Source: Pseudomonas sp. PDM18 | GTDB taxonomy: Bacteria; Pseudomonadota; Gammaproteobacteria; Pseudomonadales; Pseudomonadaceae | Assembly (NCBI RefSeq): GCF_014852585.1 | Contig: NZ_JACVBX010000001.1 | Location: 124,001-188,000 of the forward strand | Length of the DNA stretch: 64,000 nucleotides | Reading direction: 5' to 3' | Shown here: piece by piece, positions 45,377 to 54,756 of the stretch | Layout: each line of letters starts with the position of its first letter | Numbering within the stretch: the stretch's first letter is position 1 | The notes under the pieces: model-generated | Database searches by the model: none | What the model saw: only the letters and a program-made list of their open reading frames with translations | What the model was told of the DNA's origin: nothing | Translations under genes and position numbers: made by a program

Positions 45377-46804
45377 TCAGGCCTGCATCAATTCACGTAC
45401 GTCGATGAAACGGCCGGTCACGGCAGCCGCGGCGGCCATCGCCGGGCTCACCAGGTGGGTACGACCACCTGCGCCCTGGCGGCCTTCGAAGTTGCGGTTG
45501 GAGGTGGAAGCGCAATGCTCGCCGCTCTCCAGGCGGTCCGGGTTCATCGCCAGGCACATGGAGCAGCCTGGTTCACGCCATTCGAAGCCGGCTTCGATGA
45601 AGATCTTGTCCAGGCCTTCCTGCTCGGCCTGGGCTTTCACCAGGCCCGAACCCGGCACGACCAGCGCCTGCTTCACCGTGGCAGCGACCTTGCGGCCCTT
45701 GGCCACGGCGGCGGCAGCGCGCAGGTCTTCGATGCGCGAGTTGGTGCAGGAGCCGATGAACACGCGATCCAGCTGGATATCGGTGATCGCCTGGTTGGCA
45801 TTCAGGCCCATGTATTTCAGCGCGCGGACGATGGAATCGCGCTTGACCGCATCGGCTTCGGCCGCCGGGTCCGGCACGTTCTGGTCCACTGCGAGGACCA
45901 TCTCGGGCGAAGTACCCCAGCTGACCTGCGGCTTGATGTCCTCGGCACGCAGCTCGACGATGGTGTCGAAGTGCGCATCGGCGTCGGAAACCAGATCGCC
46001 CCAGGCTTCCACGGCCTTGTCCCAGTCACTGCCTTGCGGCGAGAACGGACGGCCCTTCACGTAGTCGACGGTCTTCTGGTCGCACGCCACCATGCCGACG
46101 CGAGCGCCCGCTTCAATGGACATGTTGCAGATGGTCATGCGGCCTTCCATGGACAGGTCGCGGATGGCGCTGCCGGCGAATTCCAGGGCATGGCCGTTGC
46201 CGCCGGCGGTGCCGATCTTGCCGATCACCGCGAGGACGATGTCCTTGGCGGTCACGCCGAAGGGCAGTTTGCCTTCCACGCGAACCTGCATGTTCTTCAT
46301 CTTCTTGGCGACCAGGCACTGGGTGGCGAGCACGTGCTCCACCTCGGAGGTGCCGATGCCATGGGCCAGCGCACCAAAGGCGCCGTGGGTCGAGGTGTGC
46401 GAGTCGCCGCAGACCACGGTCATGCCCGGCAGGGTCGCGCCCTGCTCCGGGCCGACCACGTGAACGATGCCCTGACGGACGTCGTTCATCTTGAATTCGA
46501 GGATGCCGAAGTCATCGCAGTTCTCGTCCAGGGTCTGTACCTGGATGCGCGACACTTCGTCGGCGATGGCCGCGAGGCCGCCCTGGCGCTCGACCTGGGT
46601 GGTCGGCACGTTGTGGTCCGGGGTCGCGATGTTCGCGTCGATGCGCCACGGCTTGCGGCCGGCCAGGCGCAGACCTTCGAAGGCCTGCGGCGAGGTCACT
46701 TCGTGGAGGATGTGACGGTCGATGTAGATGAGCGACGAACCATCGTCACGGCGCTTCACCTCGTGCATTTCCCAGAGTTTGTCGTAGAGCGTCTTGCCGG
46801 CCAT
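45377..46804 (-). CDS. leuC: 3-isopropylmalate dehydratase large subunit
   Basis: The 475-residue product has aconitase-type 4Fe-4S cysteines in [16 protein letters not shown] and [33 protein letters not shown]. The N terminus ([17 protein letters not shown]) is standard. It heads the leuCD unit and is divergent from the LysR gene, with 166 bp between. A LysR-type box lies in this interval. Confidence 0.97.
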   Translation of the reverse strand: MAGKTLYDKLWEMHEVKRRDDGSSLIYIDRHILHEVTSPQAFEGLRLAGRKPWRIDANIATPDHNVPTTQVERQGGLAAIADEVSRIQVQTLDENCDDFGILEFKMNDVRQGIVHVVGPEQGATLPGMTVVCGDSHTSTHGAFGALAHGIGTSEVEHVLATQCLVAKKMKNMQVRVEGKLPFGVTAKDIVLAVIGKIGTAGGNGHALEFAGSAIRDLSMEGRMTICNMSIEAGARVGMVACDQKTVDYVKGRPFSPQGSDWDKAVEAWGDLVSDADAHFDTIVELRAEDIKPQVSWGTSPEMVLAVDQNVPDPAAEADAVKRDSIVRALKYMGLNANQAITDIQLDRVFIGSCTNSRIEDLRAAAAVAKGRKVAATVKQALVVPGSGLVKAQAEQEGLDKIFIEAGFEWREPGCSMCLAMNPDRLESGEHCASTSNRNFEGRQGAGGRTHLVSPAMAAAAAVTGRFIDVRELMQA

Positions 46805-46905
46805 CAGAGAGTCCTCATCAGCGTCTTTCTATGCCCCTAGGGCTTGTGGGGATGATGCTATGGCTTGTCGTCAAATAACTCAAATTCATATTTTTTATCC
46901 AAAGG

Positions 46906-46920
46906 ATTCCCACGAGGAAT
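46906..46920. promoter_or_regulatory. LysR-type T-N11-A operator between leuC and lysR
   Basis: attcccacgaggaat is a 15-bp palindrome with arms attcc/ggaat and the T-N11-A form of LysR sites. A TATAAA box for the LysR gene begins about ten bases downstream at 46930, so the site fits autoregulation and control of leuC. Confidence 0.55.
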
Positions 46921-46970
46921 ACGGTGCGCTATAAAAGTCGGGCGCCGCCGCCAGAGCGCAGGGAGTCGAC

Positions 46971-47864
46971 ATGGATCTGACCAGCCTCAACACTTTCCTC
47001 GCCATCGCTGAATCCGGCAGTTTCTCCGAAGCCGGCGAGCGCCTGCACCTGACGCAACCGGCCATCAGCAAGCGCATCGCCGCCCTGGAGAACCAGCTGG
47101 GCGTGCGTCTGTTCGACCGCGTCGGCCGCGAAGTGACCCTGACCGAATCCGGTCGCGCCCTGCTGCCACGCGCCTACCAGATCCTCAATGTGCTGGACGA
47201 CACCCGTCGTGCCCTGACCAACCTCAACGGCGAGGTGAGCGGCCGGCTGGTCCTGGCCACCAGTCACCACATCGGCCTGCACCGCCTGCCGCCGCTGCTG
47301 CGCGCCTTCACCAAGGCCCACCCGCAGGTCGCGCTGGACATCCAGTTCTGTGACTCGGAAGTGGCCTACGAAGAGATTCTCCACGGCCGCGCCGAGCTGG
47401 CCGTGATCACCCTCGCCCCGGAAACCGCCGAACCCGTGCGCGCCGTGCCGGTGTGGGACGACCCGCTGGACTTCGTCGCCGCCCCCGAGCACCCGCTGTC
47501 GGTACAGGGCCCGGTGTTTCTCGCCGACGTGGCGCGGCACCCGGCGGTCTTCCCCGGCGGCAACACCTTCACCCACCACATCGTGCGGCGCATGTTCGAG
47601 GCCGAGGGCCTGACGCCGAACATCGGCATGAGCACTAACTACATGGAGACCATCAAGATGATGGTCTCCATCGGCCTGGCCTGGAGCGTGCTGCCACGCA
47701 CCATGCTCGATGACAGCGTCGTCCGCCTGCCACTGCAGGACATCCAGCTCAGCCGCCAGCTGGGCTACATCCTGCATACCGAGCGCACGCTGTCCAATGC
47801 CGCACGAGCCTTCATGCGCCTGCTCGACGCCCAAGCGGCCGGGCTTGCGCCTGTCGCGGCCTAA
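46971..47864 (+). CDS. LysR-family transcriptional regulator, divergent from leuC
   Basis: The 297-residue product has the N-terminal winged helix-turn-helix of LysR regulators (LTSLNTFLAIAESGSFSEAGERLHLTQPAISKRIAALENQLG) and a C-terminal effector domain (residues about 90-290, LVLATSHHIGLHRLPPLLRAF). Position divergent from leuC, conserved with PA3122, suggests control of leuCD and itself. It is not a proven homologue of LeuO or IlvY; the co-inducer is unknown. Confidence 0.93.
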   Translation: MDLTSLNTFLAIAESGSFSEAGERLHLTQPAISKRIAALENQLGVRLFDRVGREVTLTESGRALLPRAYQILNVLDDTRRALTNLNGEVSGRLVLATSHHIGLHRLPPLLRAFTKAHPQVALDIQFCDSEVAYEEILHGRAELAVITLAPETAEPVRAVPVWDDPLDFVAAPEHPLSVQGPVFLADVARHPAVFPGGNTFTHHIVRRMFEAEGLTPNIGMSTNYMETIKMMVSIGLAWSVLPRTMLDDSVVRLPLQDIQLSRQLGYILHTERTLSNAARAFMRLLDAQAAGLAPVAA

Positions 47865-47976
47865 CCTCTATTGTTCTGACAGAACTAGAAGAAGGGGCCC
47901 GAATGCCCGTCCGCACACCCGTTCGCGTTAGCCGGCCCCACTTGGCCGGCGCTGCCAGACACAGGGGGAGCGCCGC

Positions 47977-50853
47977 ATGAGCCGCGATCCGCACACGCCC
48001 CCGCACGCCTCCCACGGACAGGACAAGTTCGCCAAAGCCTTTCATACCGCGCCCGATGCCATGGTCATCACCGACCGGGACAGCGGAAAACTCCTCGAAC
48101 TCAATGCCAGTTTCGTCGACCACTTCGGCTGGAGCCGCGAAGAAGCCCTCGGCCGCACCTCCCTGCAACTCGGCCTCTGGCGCAGCCTGGACGAACGCCA
48201 GCGGATGCTCGACAAGATCACCGCCGAGCGCCAGGTCGACGGCTTCGACGTCACCCTTATCACCCGTACCGGCGAAGTCCGCAGCGCCCGCGTCTACGGC
48301 TGCCAGATCGAACAGGACGGTCGCCCCTGCCTGGTCCTGACCGTTCGTGACATCACCCGCATGCGCGCCCAGGAACGCGCCCTGCGCGACAGCCAGGAGC
48401 GCCTGGACCTGGCGCTGGACTCCGCGCAGCTGGGCATCTGGGACTGGCACATCCCCAGCGGCCTCCTCTACGGCTCGGCCCGCGCCGCCGTTCTGCACGA
48501 ATTGCCTGACCGGGATTTCCACGGGCCCTTCGGCGAATTCTTCGCCTGCGTCGACAAGACCGACCGCCAACGCATGCGCCAGGTATACGCGCGGCTCGCT
48601 CGCGGGCCGGAGAACGACTACCAGTTCACCTACCGCGCCCAGCTCGACTCCGGCGAAGTGCGCTACCTGGAAAGCCGCGCGCGGCTGTACCGCGATGCCG
48701 ATGGCAAACCGCTGCGCATGGCCGGCACCCTGCTCGACATCACCGACCGCGTCCTGCGCGAACGCAGCCTGCAAGCCTCGGAAGAGAAGTTCGCCAGCCT
48801 GTTCCAGGGTAGCCCGGACCCGATCTGCGTATCGCGGGTGCGCGACGGCGAGTTCGTCGAAGTAAACCCGAGCTTCTGCAGCACCTTCGGCTGGCTCGCC
48901 GAGGAGATCATCGGTCGCTCGTCCCACCAGGTGACTTTCTGGGCCGACCACCACCAGCGCTCGCGGCTGTTCGAGCAACTCATGCGCGACCACTCGCTGC
49001 AGAACGTCGAGGTGCAGTTCCTCACCCGTGAAGGCCAGACCATCACCTGCATGGTGGCCAGCCGGCTGATCTGGGTCGACCGCCAGCTGTGCATCCTTTC
49101 CAGCTTCCGCGACGTCACCCGCCGGCTGCAGGCCGAAGCCGCGCTCAAGGCCAGCCAGGAGAAGTTCGCCAAGGCGTTCCACTCCAGCCCCGACGCCATC
49201 ACCATCACCGAACGCGAGACCGGCCGTTATATAGAGGTCAACGAAGGTTTCTTCCGCCTCACCGGCTACCCTCCGGACGAGGTCCTGGGACAGACCTCGC
49301 TGGGCATGAATATCTGGGCAGACCCGGACGAGCGCCTGAACATGATCGCCGCGCTGAACCGCGACGGCTTCGTCCACCACCTGGAAATGCGCGGCCGCCA
49401 CCGCGACGGCACGATCAAGACGGTGGACGTGTCGGTGGAGCCGATCGAACTGGGAGGCGTGGACTGCCTGCTGCTCACTGCCCGCGACACCAGCGAGCTG
49501 CGCGAGGCCGAGGCGCGCATCCAGCACCTGGCCTACCACGACGCCCTGACCGACCTGCCCAACCGCGCGCTGCTGATGGACCGCCTGAAACAGCAGATTT
49601 CCCTACTGCAGCGCCATAGCCTGCGCGGCGCGCTGATGTTCCTGGATCTGGACCATTTCAAGCACATCAACGATTCCCTCGGGCACTCGGTCGGCGACTC
49701 CATCCTGCAGATGGTCACCGCGCGCCTGGAGGCCAGCGTGCGCCAGGAAGACACCGTAGCGCGCCTGGGCGGCGACGAGTTCGTGGTGCTGCTGACGGGC
49801 ATCGAGGGTAGCCGTCTGGAAACCGCCCAGCAGGTGCGTCAGCTGGCGGAAAAACTCCGTGACCTGCTGGCCGAGCCGATGCTGCTGGACGGCCACCGCT
49901 TGCAGATCACGCCGAGCATCGGCATCGCGCTGATCCCCGATGACGGCGCGACCCCGGACGACCTGCTCAAGCGCGCTGACATCGCCATGTACCGCGCCAA
50001 GGACGCCGGCCGCAATACCGTGCAGCTGTTCCACGAGTCCATGCAGCAGGCAGCCATCGAGCGCCTGCGCCTGGAGAACGGCCTGCGCATGGCGCTGGCC
50101 CGCCGTGAATTCAACCTGCACTACCAGCCGCAGGTGGACGCCCGCGATTCGCGCATCGTCGGCGCCGAGGCACTGCTGCGCTGGCGCCACCCGACTCGCG
50201 GGCCGCAATCGCCGGCCAGCTTCATCCGTGTACTGGAGGACAGCGGGCTGATCGTCGAGGTCGGCCAGTGGGTACTAGAGGAAGCCTGCCGCACCGGCGC
50301 GCGACTGCTCTCCGAGGGCCACATCAATGTCGAGAACTTCAGTCTCAGCGTGAACATCAGCCCCCGGCAGTTCCGCCAGAGCGACTTCGTCGAGCGCCTG
50401 CTTACCCTGCTGCACAAGACCAAACTGCCGCCCAGCCTGCTGAAACTCGAGATCACCGAGGGCATCGTGATCCAGCAACTGGACGACACCATTGCACGCA
50501 TGGAGCGCCTGCGTGAAGCCGGCGTGCAGTTCGCCATGGACGACTTCGGCACCGGCTATTCCTCGCTGACCTACCTCAAGCGCCTGCCGGTGGATAGTCT
50601 GAAGATCGACCAGAGCTTCGTGCGCGACGCACCCAGCAACAGCAACGACGCGGAAATCGTCCGCGCCATCATTGCCATGGGGCATAGCCTCGGGCTGGAA
50701 CTGGTGGCCGAAGGGGTGGAAACCCCGGAACAGTTGGCGCTGCTGACCGACCAGGGTTGTCACCTGTACCAGGGCTACCTGTTCGGCCGCCCGGTGCCGC
50801 TGGAGGATTTCATCGCCCTGCTGCCCGGCAACGATACCCGGCAGGCGACCTGA
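47977..50853 (+). CDS. Sensor protein with four PAS, GGDEF and EAL domains
   Basis: The 958-residue product has four successive PAS domains (about 13-125, 135-260, 270-385 and 390-510), then GGDEF (about 525-685) and EAL (about 700-950). GGDEF is intact (ARLGGDEFVVLL). The EAL catalytic set is intact (GAEALLRWRHP, LKLEITEG, DDFGTGYSSLTYLK, KIDQSFV, AEGVETPEQ), so c-di-GMP phosphodiesterase activity is likely, with the GGDEF either active or a GTP sensor. No membrane helix is seen, so it is cytosolic. PAS1 and PAS4 both start KFAKAFH(T/S)(A/S)PDA and look like an internal duplication. GGGGGAG precedes the ATG. Confidence 0.95.
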   Translation: MSRDPHTPPHASHGQDKFAKAFHTAPDAMVITDRDSGKLLELNASFVDHFGWSREEALGRTSLQLGLWRSLDERQRMLDKITAERQVDGFDVTLITRTGEVRSARVYGCQIEQDGRPCLVLTVRDITRMRAQERALRDSQERLDLALDSAQLGIWDWHIPSGLLYGSARAAVLHELPDRDFHGPFGEFFACVDKTDRQRMRQVYARLARGPENDYQFTYRAQLDSGEVRYLESRARLYRDADGKPLRMAGTLLDITDRVLRERSLQASEEKFASLFQGSPDPICVSRVRDGEFVEVNPSFCSTFGWLAEEIIGRSSHQVTFWADHHQRSRLFEQLMRDHSLQNVEVQFLTREGQTITCMVASRLIWVDRQLCILSSFRDVTRRLQAEAALKASQEKFAKAFHSSPDAITITERETGRYIEVNEGFFRLTGYPPDEVLGQTSLGMNIWADPDERLNMIAALNRDGFVHHLEMRGRHRDGTIKTVDVSVEPIELGGVDCLLLTARDTSELREAEARIQHLAYHDALTDLPNRALLMDRLKQQISLLQRHSLRGALMFLDLDHFKHINDSLGHSVGDSILQMVTARLEASVRQEDTVARLGGDEFVVLLTGIEGSRLETAQQVRQLAEKLRDLLAEPMLLDGHRLQITPSIGIALIPDDGATPDDLLKRADIAMYRAKDAGRNTVQLFHESMQQAAIERLRLENGLRMALARREFNLHYQPQVDARDSRIVGAEALLRWRHPTRGPQSPASFIRVLEDSGLIVEVGQWVLEEACRTGARLLSEGHINVENFSLSVNISPRQFRQSDFVERLLTLLHKTKLPPSLLKLEITEGIVIQQLDDTIARMERLREAGVQFAMDDFGTGYSSLTYLKRLPVDSLKIDQSFVRDAPSNSNDAEIVRAIIAMGHSLGLELVAEGVETPEQLALLTDQGCHLYQGYLFGRPVPLEDFIALLPGNDTRQAT

Positions 50854-50859
50854 GGCCTG

Positions 50860-51483
50860 CTATTGCGCGGGCCGCAACTCCGACATCACCACCATCACCT
50901 GCGCCTCGTCGGCTTCGCCGTCGTTCAGATAGAGGTGGCCGACGCTGCTGTCGAAATAGGCTGTCTCGCGAGGCCCTATGCTGACCGACTCGCCCGTCTC
51001 GAACTGGATGCACACCCGGCCGGTCACCACCATGGCGAACTCCTGGCCCGGGTGTCGGACGTAATCATCGAACTCGCCAATCTCGCGGGCGAAGATGCGC
51101 GCGTAGAGCGGCGTCATGCTGCGTTGCGGGAAATCGCCGGCGATGGGGTAGTACTCGTAGCCGCCGGTGTCGTAGCCCGCCGCGTCGTCGATTCCGGTCT
51201 TGACGAAAGTCTTCAGCCCTATCAGCCCGCCGACGGACGGCAATGGGCGGAACAGCTGGGCAATATCCACCTGCAGAGCCCGGGCGGCTGCGGCCAGTTT
51301 GTCGTAGCTCACCGCCACCTGCGCCAGCTCCATCTTCGACAGGGTGGAGACCGCCACGCCAGACAAGTCGGAGAGCTGTTTCAGGGTCAGTTTCTGCTGT
51401 TTGCGAACCGCCCGCAGGCGCGCACCGACTTCGTCTCGATCCAGTTGCTGGGGCTTGGGTAGTGCCTGGGCGGTTTCGCTCAT
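50860..51483 (-). CDS. XRE-family regulator with cupin sensor domain
   Basis: The 207-residue product has an N-terminal helix-turn-helix (VGARLRAVRKQQKLTLKQLSDLSGVAVSTLSKMEL) and a C-terminal cupin_2 domain (HPGQEFAMVVTGRVCIQFETGESVSIGPRETAYFDSSVGHLYLND). This architecture is common in repressors of amine or amino-acid catabolic genes. It is divergent from the oxidase-RidA-YkvI unit, with 111 bp between, where tandem 16-bp palindromic sites occur. It converges with the PAS-GGDEF-EAL gene. Confidence 0.92.
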   Translation of the reverse strand: MSETAQALPKPQQLDRDEVGARLRAVRKQQKLTLKQLSDLSGVAVSTLSKMELAQVAVSYDKLAAAARALQVDIAQLFRPLPSVGGLIGLKTFVKTGIDDAAGYDTGGYEYYPIAGDFPQRSMTPLYARIFAREIGEFDDYVRHPGQEFAMVVTGRVCIQFETGESVSIGPRETAYFDSSVGHLYLNDGEADEAQVMVVMSELRPAQ

Positions 51484-51541
51484 GGGATATCTCGTGAGGG
51501 GGCCGACGAAAGTTTACCGGGCCTTGCCTTTGGCGCAAAAA

Positions 51542-51573
51542 TTCTCATATCTTAGATTTCTCACATAAGAGAA
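51542..51573. promoter_or_regulatory. Tandem 16-bp operator, likely for XRE-cupin regulator
   Basis: TTCTCACATAAGAGAA (51558-51573) is a perfect 5-6-5 palindrome. The 16 bases just before it, TTCTCATATCTTAGAT (51542-51557), repeat it with the second arm partly changed. They sit 22 bases before the oxidase GTG start. Confidence 0.55.
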
Positions 51574-51594
51574 AACCTGCAGAAGGCCCATGCA

Positions 51595-52707
51595 GTGAGC
51601 CATTTCGATTTCGTCATCATCGGTGCCGGCATTGCCGGCGCCTCCCTCGCCTACCGCCTGAGCGAGACGCACAAAGTGCTGGTGCTGGAGCGCGAAGAGC
51701 AGCCCGGCTATCACTCCACCGGGCGCTCCGCCGCCATGTTCATGGCGGCCTACGGCACGCCGCAGATCCAGGCGCTGACCCGCGCCAGCCGGGCCTTCTA
51801 CGAGAACCCGCCGGCCGGTTTCAGCGAGCACCCGATCCTCACTCCGCGCGGCTGCCTGTACGTGGGCGGCCCAGAGCACGTCGAGCTGCTCAAGCAGGCC
51901 GAAAGCACGCCCGGCGTCGAGCGCATCAGCACCGAACAGGCGCTGGAACTCCTCCCTGTCCTGCGCGCCGACGCCATTATCGGCGCGCTCTACGAGCCGG
52001 ACGCCCGCGACCTCGACGTACACGCCCTGCATCAGGGTTACCTGCGCGCGCTGCGCCAGCGCGGCGGCGAGCTGCGGAACAACCGTGAGCTGCTGTCGGC
52101 GGAATACGCTGAAGAAGTGTGGACGCTCGAACTCAGCCAGGGCGAAACCGTCCAGGCCGCACAACTGGTCAACGCCGCTGGCGCCTGGGCCGATCACGTC
52201 GCCGAGCGCTGCGGCATCCGCCCGGTCGGCCTGCAGCCTTGCCGCCGCACCGCCTTCACCTTCCCAGCGCCCGAAGGCATGGACATCAGCCGCTGGCCGA
52301 CGGTGATCGGCATCGACGAAAGCTTCTACTTCAAGCCGGACGCCGGCCAGTTGCTCGGTTCCCCCGCCAATGCCGACCCAGTGGAAGCGCAGGACGTGCA
52401 GCCTGAGGAACTCGATATCGCCCTTGGCGTGTACCACATCGAAGAGCACACCACCCTGGCGATCCGCCGGCCGAGCCATAGCTGGGCCGGGCTGCGCTCG
52501 TTCGTCGCCGATGGTGACCTGGTGATCGGCCAGGACGCGCAGAACCCGGCGTTCTTCTGGCTGGCCGCCCAGGGCGGCTACGGCATCCAGTCCGCCGATG
52601 GTGTGTCGCGCCTGGCCCAGTCACTGCTGCTCGGCCAGCCATTGCCCGAATCCCTGCGCCAGGAAGGCGTCGATCCCCAGCGCCTGAGCCCGGCGCGCCT
52701 GCGTTGA
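51595..52707 (+). CDS. FAD-dependent oxidase (DAO family)
   Basis: The 370-residue product starts at GTG 51595 (an ATG five bases upstream is out of frame and stops at once) with an AAGG site. The FAD-binding motif DFVIIGAGIAGASLAYRL is at residues 5-22, followed by VLVLEREEQPGYHSTGRSAAMF and, near the C terminus, FFWLAAQGGYGIQSADG, as in glycine/D-amino-acid oxidase-type enzymes. It should oxidise an amine to an imine with FADH2 passed on to oxygen or a quinone. It leads an operon with ridA and a YkvI-family transporter. The real substrate is unknown; D-amino acid or a secondary amine is the best guess. Confidence 0.9.
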   Translation: MSHFDFVIIGAGIAGASLAYRLSETHKVLVLEREEQPGYHSTGRSAAMFMAAYGTPQIQALTRASRAFYENPPAGFSEHPILTPRGCLYVGGPEHVELLKQAESTPGVERISTEQALELLPVLRADAIIGALYEPDARDLDVHALHQGYLRALRQRGGELRNNRELLSAEYAEEVWTLELSQGETVQAAQLVNAAGAWADHVAERCGIRPVGLQPCRRTAFTFPAPEGMDISRWPTVIGIDESFYFKPDAGQLLGSPANADPVEAQDVQPEELDIALGVYHIEEHTTLAIRRPSHSWAGLRSFVADGDLVIGQDAQNPAFFWLAAQGGYGIQSADGVSRLAQSLLLGQPLPESLRQEGVDPQRLSPARLR

Positions 52708-52726
52708 ATTCTCCGGAGAGAAATCC

Positions 52727-53101
52727 ATGAGCGATATCCAGCGTTACCCCAGCACCCTGCCCTTCCCCTTCTCCCGCGCCGTGAAGGCCGGCGGCTTCCT
52801 GTTCCTGTCCGGACAGATTCCGATGACCGCCGATGGCCAGGTCGTGAAGGGCGACATCCAGACCCAGACCGAAGCGGTGATGACCCGCATCGCCGAGAGC
52901 CTGGAAGCCTGCGGTGCCAACTACTCCCAGGTGGTGAAGGCCACGGTGTGGCTGTCCGACATGGCGCACTTCGCCGGCTTCAACGAGGTGTACAAGCGCT
53001 ACTTCGACCAGGGCCTGCCGGTGCGCTCCTGCGTCGCTTCGGCGCTGGCGCTGGGCGTGGACGTCGAGGTGGAAGTCCAGGCCTACGTCGGCCAGGCGTG
53101 A
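52727..53101 (+). CDS. RidA family enamine/imine deaminase
   Basis: The 124-residue product matches the RidA/YjgF family in length and pattern (LPFPFSRAVKAGGFLFLSGQIPM, NYSQVVKATVWLSDMAHFAGFNEVY). The active-site arginine is present in LPVRSCVASALALGVDVEVEVQAYV. RidA hydrolyses reactive enamine/imine products to keto acids. It lies 19 bases after the oxidase, which would make exactly such imines, so it probably finishes that reaction. Confidence 0.94.
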   Translation: MSDIQRYPSTLPFPFSRAVKAGGFLFLSGQIPMTADGQVVKGDIQTQTEAVMTRIAESLEACGANYSQVVKATVWLSDMAHFAGFNEVYKRYFDQGLPVRSCVASALALGVDVEVEVQAYVGQA

Positions 53102-53158
53102 CCCTTTTCGACCCCGCCGCGGGCGGGCCGCTCTCATAACAACAACAGAGTCTCGATC

Positions 53159-54220
53159 ATGAAAACCAGTCTCAAGCTCGGCGGTGCCTACATCGGCCTG
53201 GTGGTGGGCGTCGGCTTCGCCTCGGGCCAGGAAATCCTCCAGTTCTTCGGCGGCTTCGGCCTCATGGGCCTGGCCGGCGCGCTGGTGGCGCTGGCGCTGT
53301 TCGCCTTCCTGCTGATGAACCTCTACCAGATCGGCAGCCGTCTGCAGACCCAGTCGCACAAGGAAGCCATGGAGTACATCTGTGGCAAGCCGCTGGGCCG
53401 CGTCGTCGATCTGATGCTGACCTTCTTCCTGTTCGGCACCATGGTGGTGATGTTCGCCGGCGCCAACTCGTCCTTCGAGCAGCAACTGGGGATCGGCCAT
53501 TCCATCGGCGGCATCGTCCTCGGCGTGCTGACCGTCATCACCGTGTGCCTGGGCCTGAAGCGGGTGATCACCCTGATGAGCCTGATCACCCCGGTGCTGA
53601 TGATCATCGTGGCGATCATCGCCGTCTACGCGCTGACGCACATTCAAAAGCCGCTGGCGGAGCTGGAACAGATCGCCCTGGCAGTGCCGCACCCGGCGCC
53701 CAACTGGCTGCTCGGCGCGCTGCTCTATGTCTCGTACAACGTCGCCGCCACCGCGGCGGCCGTGGTGGTGATGGGCGGTAGCGTGGCCAACCTGCGCACC
53801 GCCGCGATGGGTGGGGTGTTCGGCGGCATCGGCGTGGGCGTACTGATCCTCGCCATGGCCCTGGTGATGCTGGTGCAGATCGATGTGATCGGCGGCAGCG
53901 CCATACCGACCCTGCTACTGAGCAACAACATCGCGCCCTGGTTCGGCGACGTGATGCTGGCGCTGCTGCTGGTGAAGTTGTACTGCACCACCAGCGGCTT
54001 CGCCTACACCCTGGCCGCGCGCTGTGCCGCCTACGGCGTGCCGTTCCGCGTGGCGACCGTGGTCGCGGTGGTGCTCGCCTTCATCGCCAGCCAGGTCGGC
54101 TTCGTCAAGCTGGTGAGCCTGGTCTATCCGGCCATGGGTTACCTGGGCTTCGCGTTGATGGCAGCCATCGTCTTCGCCTGGTGGCGCAATCGCTCGGCGC
54201 CACTGGGCCAGAACGCCTGA
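53159..54220 (+). CDS. YkvI-family membrane protein, probable transporter
   Basis: The 353-residue product has about ten membrane helices (for example LGGAYIGLVVGVGFASGQEILQFF, LVALALFAFLLMNLYQI and TVVAVVLAFIASQVGFVKLVSL). It fits the YkvI family of the LeuT-like transporter fold; family members are poorly characterised. It lies 57 bases after ridA and is likely part of the same operon, which suggests import of the oxidase substrate or export of a related amino acid. Confidence 0.88.
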   Translation: MKTSLKLGGAYIGLVVGVGFASGQEILQFFGGFGLMGLAGALVALALFAFLLMNLYQIGSRLQTQSHKEAMEYICGKPLGRVVDLMLTFFLFGTMVVMFAGANSSFEQQLGIGHSIGGIVLGVLTVITVCLGLKRVITLMSLITPVLMIIVAIIAVYALTHIQKPLAELEQIALAVPHPAPNWLLGALLYVSYNVAATAAAVVVMGGSVANLRTAAMGGVFGGIGVGVLILAMALVMLVQIDVIGGSAIPTLLLSNNIAPWFGDVMLALLLVKLYCTTSGFAYTLAARCAAYGVPFRVATVVAVVLAFIASQVGFVKLVSLVYPAMGYLGFALMAAIVFAWWRNRSAPLGQNA

Positions 54221-54241
54221 TACATCGATGCAGAAAAACAA

Positions 54242-54269
54242 AACGCCCGCCTCTTTCGAGGCGGGCGTT
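54242..54269. terminator. Bidirectional terminator between YkvI gene and ibpA
   Basis: aacgcccgcctc/gaggcgggcgtt forms a 12-bp perfect stem with loop tttc. An A run and a T-rich tail flank it, so it can serve both convergent genes. Confidence 0.85.
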
Positions 54270-54309
54270 CTTGTTTGCGGCTACGACCCGGCTAGCGCCG
54301 GGGCGCGGC

Positions 54310-54756
54310 TCAGCCTTCGATGGCCGGTTGCTGGCCGTTGATGGCGATCCGCTTGGGCTTGGCTTCTTCCGGAACGATGCGCACCAGCTCGACGCTGAGC
54401 AGGCCGTTCTTCAGCGATGCGCCCTGGACCTCGATGTGGTCGGCGAGGCGGAACGACAGCTTGAAGGCGCGCTGGGCGATGCCCTGGTGCAGGTAGGTGA
54501 CGCTCTCGGAAGCCTTTTCGCGCTTGCCGCCGTTGACGGTCAGCACGCCGCGCTCCACTTGCAGTTCCAGGTCTTCTTCCTGCAGGCCGGCGGCGGCGAT
54601 GACGATGCGGTAGCTGTCGTCACCGTGCTTCTCGACGTTGTAGGGCGGGTAGGAACTGCCGCTTTCACTGCGCAGGGCGGACTCGAACAGATCGTTGAAA
54701 CGATCGAAGCCAACGGACTGGCGGAACAGCGGGGCGAGGGAAAGGACGTTGCTCAT
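54310..54756 (-). CDS. ibpA: Small heat-shock protein, IbpA type
   Basis: ATG at 54756 has a CAGGAG site; the open frame further upstream is not coding. The 148-residue product has the alpha-crystallin domain (YPPYNVEKHGDDSYRIVIAAAGLQEEDLELQVERGVLTVNG) and the C-terminal I-x-I-type motif RIAINGQQ. It binds unfolding proteins during heat stress. Expression is doubly heat-controlled: an RpoH-type promoter at 54850-54877 and a ROSE-type hairpin that covers the ribosome site. Position agrees with PA3126. Confidence 0.95.
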   Translation of the reverse strand: MSNVLSLAPLFRQSVGFDRFNDLFESALRSESGSSYPPYNVEKHGDDSYRIVIAAAGLQEEDLELQVERGVLTVNGGKREKASESVTYLHQGIAQRAFKLSFRLADHIEVQGASLKNGLLSVELVRIVPEEAKPKRIAINGQQPAIEG

